Part shown: in pieces, positions 46,916 to 56,100 of the stretch
How positions within the stretch are numbered: position 1 is the first letter of the stretch
How the letters are laid out: each line of letters starts with the position of its first letter
Assembly (NCBI RefSeq): GCF_000422665.1
Contig: NZ_KE383898.1
Location: forward strand, 370,959-434,958
Length of the DNA: 64,000 nt
Direction of reading: 5' to 3'
Source of the DNA: Ferrimonas senticii DSM 18821
Lineage (GTDB): Bacteria; Pseudomonadota; Gammaproteobacteria; Enterobacterales; Shewanellaceae
Notes under the pieces: generated by a model
What the model was told of the DNA's origin: nothing
Database searches by the model: none
The model's input: the letters and a program-made list of their open reading frames with translations, nothing else
Translations under genes and position numbers: made by a program

Positions 46916-47749
46916 ATGACGCTGATTACCGTGGACTACCAAGGGGCGGATGCCGCCGCGCAGTTTGTTGAGTCATTACATCAGACCGGCTTTGCGGTGC
47001 TGCGCAACCATCCGATCTCTGAAGCGTTGGTTGAGCGCATCTATCAACAGTGGGGGCGTTTTTTTGTCGGAGAAGAGAAACATCAGTTTCGCTTTGATCC
47101 GCGCCATCAAGATGGCTTTTTCTCAACCGAGTTAGCGGAAAGCGCCAAAGGCCAGACGCTGCGGGATCTGAAAGAGTATTTTCACTTCTATCCGTGGGGC
47201 CAATGCCCGCAATCGCTGCGCAACGATCTACTTAGCTACCACGCCCAAGCCAACGCCTTAGCTAGCGAACTGCTGACCTGGGTACAGCGCTTTGGCCCAG
47301 CGGCGTTGACCGAGGGTTACAGCGAGCCGTTGCCGTGCATGATCCGTGGCTCGCAGCAAACTTTGCTGCGGGTTTTGCACTATCCGCCGCTGCGTGGTGA
47401 TGAACCTGTTGGTGCCATTCGTGCCGCCGCCCATGAAGACATAAACCTGCTGACGATTTTACCTGCGGCCAATGCCCGCGGGCTGGAGATCGAAACCGCC
47501 GAAGGCTGGCAAGCGGTACCGGCGGATTTTGGCCACTTGGTGGTTAACGTCGGTGATATGTTGCAAGAAGCCTCTGGCGGTTATTTCCCATCGACCACCC
47601 ATCGAGTGGTTAACCCCGATGACAACAGCAATGGCTCGCGGATCTCGCTGCCGCTGTTTTTACACCCACGCCCCGAGGTGGTGCTGTCGCCGCGTTATAC
47701 CGCCGGCAGTTACTTGAGTGAGCGCTTGCAGCAATTGGGTGTGCTGTAA
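46916..47749 (+). CDS. Isopenicillin N synthase-like 2-oxoglutarate/Fe(II) oxygenase
   Basis: This 277-residue protein has the N-terminal DIOX_N region (GFAVLRNHPISEALVERIY). The iron facial triad is His and Asp in AAHEDINLLTIL and His in STTHRVVNP, with the co-substrate arginine in SRISLPLFLHP. Family members oxidise small molecules; no substrate can be assigned. AAGGA is 10 bases before the ATG. It follows the LysR gene by 87 bp and may or may not share its regulation. A strong terminator follows. Confidence 0.85.
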   Translation: MTLITVDYQGADAAAQFVESLHQTGFAVLRNHPISEALVERIYQQWGRFFVGEEKHQFRFDPRHQDGFFSTELAESAKGQTLRDLKEYFHFYPWGQCPQSLRNDLLSYHAQANALASELLTWVQRFGPAALTEGYSEPLPCMIRGSQQTLLRVLHYPPLRGDEPVGAIRAAAHEDINLLTILPAANARGLEIETAEGWQAVPADFGHLVVNVGDMLQEASGGYFPSTTHRVVNPDDNSNGSRISLPLFLHPRPEVVLSPRYTAGSYLSERLQQLGVL

Positions 47750-47789
47750 CCGAACATCAAATTCCATAGTGTTGAGTTAACGGATTGGT

Positions 47790-47820
47790 AACGGCCACCT
47801 ATGCGGTGGCCGTTTTGTTG
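47790..47820 (+). terminator. Rho-independent terminator after the oxygenase gene
   Basis: AACGGCCACC/GGTGGCCGTT is a 10-bp perfect stem with a TATGC loop, followed by TTGTTG. Confidence 0.82.
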
Positions 47821-47891
47821 TGCGCAATATTGATGATCCCGCAACCGCGTCGTAGCCGACTAAAATTGTCATGGTTCACACGGAGGTGATA

Positions 47892-49895
47892 ATGCGAACT
47901 CGTCGGCTGACCATAAAGTTGTTTGCGGCCATTACGGTGGTCTTTTCGGTGTTGGTGGCGCTGCTACTGTATTGGAACATTCAGGATCAACTGGTGCATC
48001 AACAGATCCTAGCCAAGCAGTTGTTGGCGGATCGCGCCGCCGGGCTTATCGTCCAAGCGGACGAACCGGCACTGAATGATGACGCCATCAAGCAATTGCT
48101 TAGCCAACATCCGAATGTCACTTATGGGGTGTTCACCCTCGGCGGGTTTAAAAACGCCTACCGCTATCAAGCCGACGCCAGCGCCAGCGGCTGTACACCG
48201 CCCTATCCGCAAATGCCTTACGATCCGCTCAATGGCTGCTTGATAAGCGACGGCTCGGTGACCGTTGGCAAGGCGCAGCTGTATTACTCGCTCAGTTACG
48301 ACGTCAGTGCGACTCAGCAGGCGGTGTTAATGCGTTTAGCGGTCATTGTTGGCTTGCTGTTTTGCGGATTTATCGGCATCTACTTCTATGCTGGCAGTCT
48401 GTTTATTCGGCCACTGTCGCTGATTTTAAGCCGCTTGGATGAGATCGGCACCGGCGAGGCCAAATTCGCCCAACCGCTGACCTTAAACAGCGAACTGCGG
48501 GAGTTGGCTGAGGCGTTGCAACAGACCGATCAGAAACTGAAACAAAACCATGAACAGGATGAGCAACTCAATGCCCGCTTGCGCAAAGCGCTATTGGCTC
48601 GCAGTGAGTTTATGGCCAACGCCAGTCATGAGATCCGCACCCCAATCAATGCCATTATCGGCTTTGTCGATGTCATGACCGGCGAGGATGAAGACTATCC
48701 CGACGAGGTCAAAGTGAATCTGAATCAGATTGCTGAGGCCTCATATGCGTTGCTGAAGATCGTCGATGAGGTGCTGGATTTCTCTAAGCTTGATTCCAGC
48801 AATATGAAACTGGAACAGCGTGACTTTGCGCTGCAGGAGAGCTTCAGTAAACGAGTTGCCGGTTTCTCTGGGCAAGCGCAGGCCAATGGTGTTCAGTTAA
48901 GCACTGAAATTGACGAGCGGCTGCCGCAATACGTCAAAGGCGATGAAGGGCGCATCGGCCAAATCATCAATAACCTGCTAAGCAATGCCATCAAGTTCAG
49001 TGCCAACGGCAAAGTTACCGCACGACTTATCCTGACCGATCAGCATCGTGATGGCTCGACGGTACGGCTAGAGGTGGAAGACACCGGCATCGGTATTGCC
49101 ACCAATGCGTTAGGTTCGATTTTCGATGCCTATTCGCAGGCGGACACCTCGGTTACCCGGCAATATGGTGGTACCGGTTTGGGGTTGGCGATCTGCAAAA
49201 AACTGGCGGATTTGATGGAAGCCAAACTGTCGGTGACGTCGCGGTTGGGGCAAGGTAGCTGCTTCAGTTTAGAGCTGCCATTAGGGGTTGGTGCACCACC
49301 TAAACCCAAAGCGCCACCAGCACGAGTGCAGCAAGCGCCGAAGCTGCGCAAAATTCACATCACGGCGGCGGCACAGAACACGCCGGTACAGCCGGCCAGC
49401 ACCATGCCGACCCCAGAGCAACAGTTGGCGGCGATCATCGCCGGTGAGTCGGCACCGCCCACGGCAGCGCAGCAACCGGCCACACCACCAGCTACTGCGC
49501 CTGCGGCCAATTTACCGCTGTCGAACATGGCGGTGATGTTAGTGGAGGACAACAAAAGCAATATTGCGGTGATGAAGGTGTTCCTCAACAAACTGGGCGC
49601 TGGTGACGCCACCATTTGTGAAAATGGCAAAGAGGCGGTTGATGCCTGTGAAGAGAAGATCTACGAGCTGATCTTAATGGATTGCCAGATGCCGGTGATG
49701 GACGGGTTTACCGCCACCAAGATGATCCGCGAAGGCCCCAGCAAGAGCGCAGCGATCATCGCCGTCACTGCCAATGTCACCGCCCAAGATGAACAGATGT
49801 GCCGCGACGCCGGTATGGATGAGTTTCTTACCAAACCGCTGACATTGGGGGCACTGAAGCAGGGGATAGCGGCGGTCGCCACCGAGCCTGCCTAA
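47892..49895 (+). CDS. Hybrid sensor histidine kinase with C-terminal receiver domain
   Basis: This 667-residue membrane kinase has helices at about 12-28 and 145-170 with a periplasmic sensor between, then a HAMP-like linker. HisKA has His246 in ASHEIRTPINAI, and the ATPase domain has NLLSNAIKFSANG, VEDTGIGI and YGGTGLGLAICKKL. A Pro/Ala-rich linker leads to a receiver domain with phospho-acceptor Asp597 in LILMDCQMPVMDG. There is no output domain, so it must signal to another protein (phosphotransfer protein or regulator) not seen here. GGAGG lies 6 bases before the ATG. It precedes the type I secretion/RTX genes by about 200 bp, so control of that system is plausible but unproven. Confidence 0.88.
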   Translation: MRTRRLTIKLFAAITVVFSVLVALLLYWNIQDQLVHQQILAKQLLADRAAGLIVQADEPALNDDAIKQLLSQHPNVTYGVFTLGGFKNAYRYQADASASGCTPPYPQMPYDPLNGCLISDGSVTVGKAQLYYSLSYDVSATQQAVLMRLAVIVGLLFCGFIGIYFYAGSLFIRPLSLILSRLDEIGTGEAKFAQPLTLNSELRELAEALQQTDQKLKQNHEQDEQLNARLRKALLARSEFMANASHEIRTPINAIIGFVDVMTGEDEDYPDEVKVNLNQIAEASYALLKIVDEVLDFSKLDSSNMKLEQRDFALQESFSKRVAGFSGQAQANGVQLSTEIDERLPQYVKGDEGRIGQIINNLLSNAIKFSANGKVTARLILTDQHRDGSTVRLEVEDTGIGIATNALGSIFDAYSQADTSVTRQYGGTGLGLAICKKLADLMEAKLSVTSRLGQGSCFSLELPLGVGAPPKPKAPPARVQQAPKLRKIHITAAAQNTPVQPASTMPTPEQQLAAIIAGESAPPTAAQQPATPPATAPAANLPLSNMAVMLVEDNKSNIAVMKVFLNKLGAGDATICENGKEAVDACEEKIYELILMDCQMPVMDGFTATKMIREGPSKSAAIIAVTANVTAQDEQMCRDAGMDEFLTKPLTLGALKQGIAAVATEPA

Positions 49896-49994
49896 TGGCG
49901 CTAGCCACAACGGACTGATGGGATTTTGTCGGTTGCTACGTCAGCGAATCATCGCGGCTGGCAGCGGCCGCTTGGCCTATGCCACTGCTTTTAC

Positions 49995-50008
49995 GTCAGT
50001 TTACTGAC
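49995..50008. promoter_or_regulatory. Perfect palindrome upstream of the type I secretion operon
   Basis: GTCAGT-TT-ACTGAC is a 6-2-6 inverted repeat 94 bp before the ABC transporter start. It could be an operator for the secretion/RTX operon. No known regulator is recognised. Confidence 0.35.
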
Positions 50009-50101
50009 TATCACCAATATTGCCGATAACTACGGCGACCAACCTTCGCCAATTTACAACTACCCTTTGCCTTACCACTGGGGTGACAAGGAGTGTCACG
50101 A

Positions 50102-51820
50102 ATGTCCCAAGGTGCCTTTGGACGTACCTTAATGCTGGGGCGGCGTTATCTGTTGATGGCGGTGGCCATCAGCTTTTTTACCAGCTTGCTGCTGTTAACG
50201 CTGCCGATCTACACCTTGCAGCTGTTTAATCGAGTGATGATCAGTCACAGCGTTGCTTCATTGGTGGCGCTGATGGCCATCGCCCTGTTTTTACTGGCGG
50301 TGCAAAGCCTACTGGATTTTTCCCGCAGTCAGTTGCTGCAGCAAACCGGCCACAAGCTTGATCTAGAGCTGACACCACCGTTATTGCTCAGCGCCGTCGA
50401 TGACAGTGCCCGTCAAGGCAAGGTATCGCGTAAGGGGCTGGCGGATCTGGCCGAGCTAAAGACCTTCTTTTTAAGCCCAGCCTCGGCGGCGGCACTAGAG
50501 CTGCCGTGGACGCCGCTGTTTCTGCTGGTGTTGTATCTGTTGCACCCCAGCTTTGCGATGGTGGCGGCACTGGGGGCGACTATCTTGCTGTTGCTTACTG
50601 CGCTCACCTATCGCATCTCTCGCACCCTGCTCAATGACGTGGCCAGCAGCGCCAACGAAAGCCAAGAACGACTGACGGATTATTTAAAGCGCAGCCACAT
50701 CATCAAATCGATGGGGATGGGGCCGAGTCTGAGTCTGCTGTGGCGCGATCGTAATGGCCAACAGGTGGCCGACAACTGGCAACTTTCGAGCCGGATGAGC
50801 GTCCTTGCGGGGATCAGCCGTGCTATCCGCCAAAGCATTCAGATCCTGCTGTTGGCGCTTGGGGTGTATTTGGTGATGCAGCAACAGGTGGGACCGGGGG
50901 CGGTGATCGCCGCCTCAATGCTCAGCGGGCGGTTCTTTGCCCCAATCGAACCGGCGCTGACTCAATGGCGCCATTGGCAGGGGGTCTATCAAGCCTATCG
51001 TCGCTTGGCCGAATATGGCGCGGCGGTGGATGCGCAAGAGGGTAAGTTGCCGTTGCAGCGGCCAAGCGGCGAGTTGTTGGTCAATAACGTTTCCTACATC
51101 CCCGCTGGGCAAAAGCTACCACTACTGAAACAGATCGGTTTTCGTCTAAGCAGTGGCAAATCGCTGGCGATATTGGGCGGCAGCGGCGAGGGCAAATCAA
51201 CCCTGCTGCATCTGCTGCTGGGGATGGACAAGCCCAGCGCGGGCGAGATACGCATCGATGGCGCCTCGCTAAATCAATGGGAAAGCGAAACGCTGGGGCA
51301 ATACATCGGTTATCTGCCGCAAGAGATCGAACTTATCAACGGCACCGTGGCGCAAAACATCGGCCGTTTCGGCGAAGCCAATGATGAGTTGATCCTGTTG
51401 GCGGCGCAATTGGCCGGTGTCCATGAACTGGTGACGCAGCTGCCGCAAGGTTATGAGACTCGCATTGGCGATGCCGGCATGCAGCTCTCGGCCGGGCAGC
51501 GGCAACGGATTGCGTTGGCGCGGGCGCTGTACGGTTCGCCGCAGTTGCTGGTGCTGGATGAGCCGGCCGCCAATCTGGATCCCGCCGGGGAACGCGCCCT
51601 GATCGACGCCTTAAGCCACTGTCGCCGGGTTGGCATTACCGTGGTGATGGTTACCCATGCGCCGCAACTGTTGGCGCAGGTGGATTGGGTACTGGCCTTA
51701 AAAAACGGTGCCATTGCCCAGGCCGGGCCTAAAGAACAGGTGCTGGCGGCCAAGCCAGCTGCGGCGACAGCAACTGCGGTCAGCGCCACCAGCAGCAACG
51801 TTCAGGGAGAACTGTTATGA
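50102..51820 (+). CDS. Type I secretion ABC transporter (permease/ATPase)
   Basis: This 572-residue protein has a six-helix membrane domain (about 15-290). The nucleotide-binding domain has Walker A GGSGEGKST, signature LSAGQRQR and Walker B LLVLDEP. The layout is that of the PrtD/AprD branch, without the N-terminal C39-like domain of HlyB. It exports the adjacent RTX protein across the inner membrane. The ATG at 50102 is preceded by AAGGAG. Its TGA overlaps the next gene's ATG (ATGA). Confidence 0.92.
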   Translation: MSQGAFGRTLMLGRRYLLMAVAISFFTSLLLLTLPIYTLQLFNRVMISHSVASLVALMAIALFLLAVQSLLDFSRSQLLQQTGHKLDLELTPPLLLSAVDDSARQGKVSRKGLADLAELKTFFLSPASAAALELPWTPLFLLVLYLLHPSFAMVAALGATILLLLTALTYRISRTLLNDVASSANESQERLTDYLKRSHIIKSMGMGPSLSLLWRDRNGQQVADNWQLSSRMSVLAGISRAIRQSIQILLLALGVYLVMQQQVGPGAVIAASMLSGRFFAPIEPALTQWRHWQGVYQAYRRLAEYGAAVDAQEGKLPLQRPSGELLVNNVSYIPAGQKLPLLKQIGFRLSSGKSLAILGGSGEGKSTLLHLLLGMDKPSAGEIRIDGASLNQWESETLGQYIGYLPQEIELINGTVAQNIGRFGEANDELILLAAQLAGVHELVTQLPQGYETRIGDAGMQLSAGQRQRIALARALYGSPQLLVLDEPAANLDPAGERALIDALSHCRRVGITVVMVTHAPQLLAQVDWVLALKNGAIAQAGPKEQVLAAKPAAATATAVSATSSNVQGELL

Positions 51821-53091
51821 ACGACGCGTTCGCGATCTCACCCTCACGCTGGGTCAAACGGGCGTGGGCGGTGGTGTTGATTGGGGTGGTTGGCTTTGGT
51901 CTTTGGGCGGCGTTGATGCCGCTGCAAGCCGGCACTGTGGTTGGCGCCACCTTGGTGGTTGGCAAAGACGCCCAAGTGATCGCCCATCGTGACGGCGGCT
52001 GGATTGAAGCGATCCACGTTGAGGATGGCCAGCAAGTGCAAAAGGGCCAGTTGCTGATGGAGATCAGCGACGGTCGCAGCGCTGCCGAATTGCAAAAGTG
52101 GCAAGAGCGAGTGTGGCAATTTGCGGCAGAGCGGGCCCGTTTGCAGCAGGCACTTGATCAAAATAAACAAAACCTAATCAGCCAATTACAAGTGCCAGAA
52201 GCGATTCGCAGGCAGCACCGGCAGTTGCTGGCACAGCAGTTGCTCCATCAGCAACTGTCGCAGCAAGAGTTGCAGCTAAAACTGGCCAGTCGGCGCAATG
52301 AGCAGCAAGCACTGCAAATTAAGCATGACAGCTTGCTGGCTCGCAAAAAACTTGCGGATGAGGAGCTCAAGATCGCCCGCACGCTACAACAGCAAGCCTA
52401 CCTGGCCAAGATGCAACTGTTGCAGATAGAGCGAGCCAATGCCGAACTGACCGGCGCGATAGGCTCGGCCAAAGCCCAAGTGGCGGCGGTGAATGCTGAT
52501 ATCAGCGCGCTGCAGCGGCAGTTAGAGATGGGCCAAAGCCAATTCGAGGCGCGATTGCTGGCGCGCTTAAACGAGGTGGAGTTGGCGCTGGTGGAAGCCA
52601 AGTTATCGCTGAAAAACAGCCAGCATCGCCATAGCGTCGGGATGATCTATGCCATGAACGATGGCGTGATTGCCGGTCTGCGAGCGCAGTCGGTGGCGAC
52701 CGATCAGATCTGGCCTGGCGAGATTTTGATGCGCTTGGTGCCCGACAAGCCGCAATTGGTGGTGGAGGGGGTGCTACCGCTGACCGAGATCGACAACGTC
52801 TGGGCAGGGCTGACCACCAAGGTGCATCTGCGGGCATTGGATGGTGGCCATATTGCGCCAGTCAACGGCGAGGTGGTGCATGTCGATGCCGATCCAACGC
52901 AGTTCGGCGATGAGCAGGGTTATCGCTTTAGGGTCGAGATCCCGCCATCACAACTTAGCGGCCTAGCGCAGCAGCGCTTGGCACCGGGGATGCCAGTGGA
53001 CGTGTTTATCCAACTGCGCACCTCAACCTTATTGCGGTATTTACTGGATCCGGTGCTGATTCACGCTAACCGGGCCCTACGAGAAAGTTAA
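51817..53091 (+). CDS. Type I secretion membrane fusion protein (HlyD/PrtE family)
   Basis: This 424-residue protein has one N-terminal membrane helix (about 15-37). A lipoyl half-domain (IAHRDGGWIEAIHVEDGQQVQKGQ) follows, then a long Gln/Leu-rich coiled coil (about 85-260), then the beta-barrel with PVNGEVVHVDADPTQFGDEQGYRFRV (written here as one stretch only for location, about 345-370). It bridges the ABC transporter to a TolC-like channel. The outer membrane channel is not encoded here. It overlaps the ABC gene by 4 bases and is followed 19 bp later by the RTX gene. Confidence 0.9.
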   Translation: MNDAFAISPSRWVKRAWAVVLIGVVGFGLWAALMPLQAGTVVGATLVVGKDAQVIAHRDGGWIEAIHVEDGQQVQKGQLLMEISDGRSAAELQKWQERVWQFAAERARLQQALDQNKQNLISQLQVPEAIRRQHRQLLAQQLLHQQLSQQELQLKLASRRNEQQALQIKHDSLLARKKLADEELKIARTLQQQAYLAKMQLLQIERANAELTGAIGSAKAQVAAVNADISALQRQLEMGQSQFEARLLARLNEVELALVEAKLSLKNSQHRHSVGMIYAMNDGVIAGLRAQSVATDQIWPGEILMRLVPDKPQLVVEGVLPLTEIDNVWAGLTTKVHLRALDGGHIAPVNGEVVHVDADPTQFGDEQGYRFRVEIPPSQLSGLAQQRLAPGMPVDVFIQLRTSTLLRYLLDPVLIHANRALRES

Positions 53092-53110
53092 CCATTGGGG
53101 AGTAGACAAC

Positions 53111-56100
53111 ATGGCTAATTCAGAGCAAAACAACGGCAACGTAGGGACCGACGAAGCGACGGTACAAGATGACGTACTGGTTGGTACCAGTGACGTTGAC
53201 GCGATTGATGGTTATGACGGCGACGACGTGATCAGTGGCGCTGGCGGTGATGATTACCTAGTTGGTAACGACGGCAGCGATGCCATCGGCGGTGGCAGCG
53301 GCGATGACGTGATTTTGGGTGATGGCGGCAAAGATCCCGATGCCGAGCCAGAGCAACCAGAGGATCCCAGTGATGGCTGGTCTGCCAATGACAATTTGGC
53401 GGATTTTAGTGGCGAGCAAGCTCCGGGACGTTACGAGGTTGGTCAGCAGTTTGCCACGCGGATCGAGATCCCAGATGGTGGCAATGCCTTCAGCATGAAG
53501 CTGGATATCGATGCCGACGACCAGTCCGAAATTCAGATCACCGTTCGTGATGTTCAAGGCAACGTGGTTTATTCCGGCCCAGCGCTGGTGGTTGGCGAGG
53601 ATACCGGCATCATCAAGGTCGAGATCGATCCTGAACTGATGCCCGCCGATGGCATCATCAAAGTGGAATTGGATGTGGTCTCAGGCCCGGGTGTCGATAT
53701 CGATTCGCTCAGCATTGATGGCGCCGGGATCTGGGATGACACCATTACCGCCGGCGAGGGTAATGACACCGTTTTTGGGATGCAGGGCGATGACAACATC
53801 TACGGCGGCCAAGGCGATGATTTTCTTGATGGCGGCGGTAACGACGACCTGCTTAAAGGTGGCGACGGCGACGACAAACTGTTTGGCGGTCAAGGCGACG
53901 ACGTGCTGCGCGGTAACAGTGGCAGCGATGAACTGTTAGGTGGTGATGGTGCCGACCAACTGCATGGCGGTCAGGGCGATGATCTGCTGATGGGTGAGCT
54001 TGGCGACGACAAACTGTATGGCGGCCAAGGCAGCGATACCTTGCTTGGCGATGATGGCGACGATCGCTTACAAGGTGGTGCTGGCGATGATCTACTGGTC
54101 GGCGGCAAAGGCCAAGACCAACTGTTTGGCGGCGACGACAACGATGTGCTGTTGGGCGATGAGGGTGACGACAGCTTAAGCGGCGGCAGCGGTGACGACG
54201 TGCTGATCGCCGGTGACGGTGCCGATAGCCTTAGTGGCGCAGATGGCAGCGATATCCTGCTTGGCGGTGACGGTAACGATAGCCTCAGCGGCGGTACCGG
54301 TGATGATCAATTGTTTGGCGAGGTCGGTGACGACCGCATGGTTGGTGGCGACGGCACTGACTTTATGGTGGGCGGCCTTGGCGATGATTCGATGCAGGGT
54401 GATGACGGCAATGACACCCTGCTTGGCAGCGAAGGCGACGACCAGCTCGATGGTGGTGCTGGCGACGATCTGTTGGTGGGGGAAGTGGGACACGACACCA
54501 TCAGCGGCGGCCTGGGTGCCGATGGCCTCTACGGTGGTGAGGGCAACGACAGCCTTGATGGTGGTGAGGGCGATGACATCCTCACTGGCGATGAGGGCGA
54601 TGACATTCTGGTTGGCGGCGCGGGCTCGGATCAACTGTTTGGTGGCGTTGGCGATGACGTACTTAGCGGCGGTGAAGGTGACAATCAACTGCACGCCAAC
54701 GAAGGCAACGACACCATCAGCGCCGGCAGTGGTAACGATCAGGTCTTTGCTGGCAGCGGCGATGACCGCATCGATGTCAGTGACGGAGATAACTTGGTGT
54801 ACGCCGGTGAGGGCCACGACAGCGTGCTGACCGGCAGCGGCGCCGACATCATCTTTGCCGAAAGCGGCGACGATCTGATCGACTCTGGTGCCGGTAACGA
54901 TGAGATCTTCGCCGGTGAAGGCGACGATGTGGTTAACGCCGGTGACGGGGATAACGTCATCTTCGGTAACCAAGGCAACGACACCATCAGCGCCGGCGAG
55001 GGCAACGACGCCATCTTTGGCGGCGAGGGCGACGATGCGATCAGCAGTGGGGCTGGCAACGATTACATTGAGACCAACGATGGCATCGATAACATCGACG
55101 CTGGCGCCGGTGATGACACTGTGTTTGCCGGCGAGGGTGACGACATCATCGTTGCTGGCGCCGGTAATGACACGGTGTTTGCCGAAGCGGGGGATGATCT
55201 TATTACCCTTGGCGAGGGCAACGATTTTGCCGATGGTGGCGACGGCAATGACACCCTCAGTGGCGGCGTTGGTGATGATGTGTTGCTGGGTGGTGCTGGC
55301 GACGATCAACTCGATGGCGGCGAGGGCGAGGACACGCTGGTTGGTGGTGCCGGCAATGACACCTTGATTGGCGGCGACGAGCGCAGCAACCTTCATGGCG
55401 GCGATGGCGATGACACCATCATCGGTGGTGGCAGTGACGATCTGATCTCTGGCGGCGCTGGTGCTGACACCATTGAAGCGGGCGAGGGTGACAATGAGAT
55501 CTACGCCGGTGGCGGCGATGATCAGGTAACTACTGGCAGTGGCGCCGATCTCATCTACGCCGCCGGCGGCAGCAATCAGATCGATTCTGGTGCCGGTGAT
55601 GACACCATCTTCGGCGGCCAAGACGACGATAACATCAGCGCTGGCAGTGGCGACGATGTGGTTGCCGCAGGCATGGGCGACGATGTGATTGATGCCGGCA
55701 GCGGCAACGACAGTGTTGATGCTGGCGCTGGCGATGACCAGTTGTTTGGTCGCGAAGGCGACGATCTGCTGATGGGCGGTGGTGGTGACGATCACCTTGA
55801 AGGGGGCGTAGGTGACGACATTTTAGTCGGTGGCAGTGGCGATGATTTGCTGTTGGGCGGTGAAGGCATCGATGTTCTCGATGGCGGTGCCGGTGCCGAT
55901 ACCTTGTATGGCGGCGAAGAGGGCGGCGAACTGCATGGCGGCAGTGGCGACGATTTGATCACCGGTGGTGCCGGGGTCGACATTATCTCCGGTGGTGACG
56001 GCGCCGACACCATTGATGCTGGTGCCAGCAACGATGAGATTGACGCCGGTGACGGCGATGACCAAGTGCTCGGCGGTTTGGGCGATGATCTGATCTTTGC

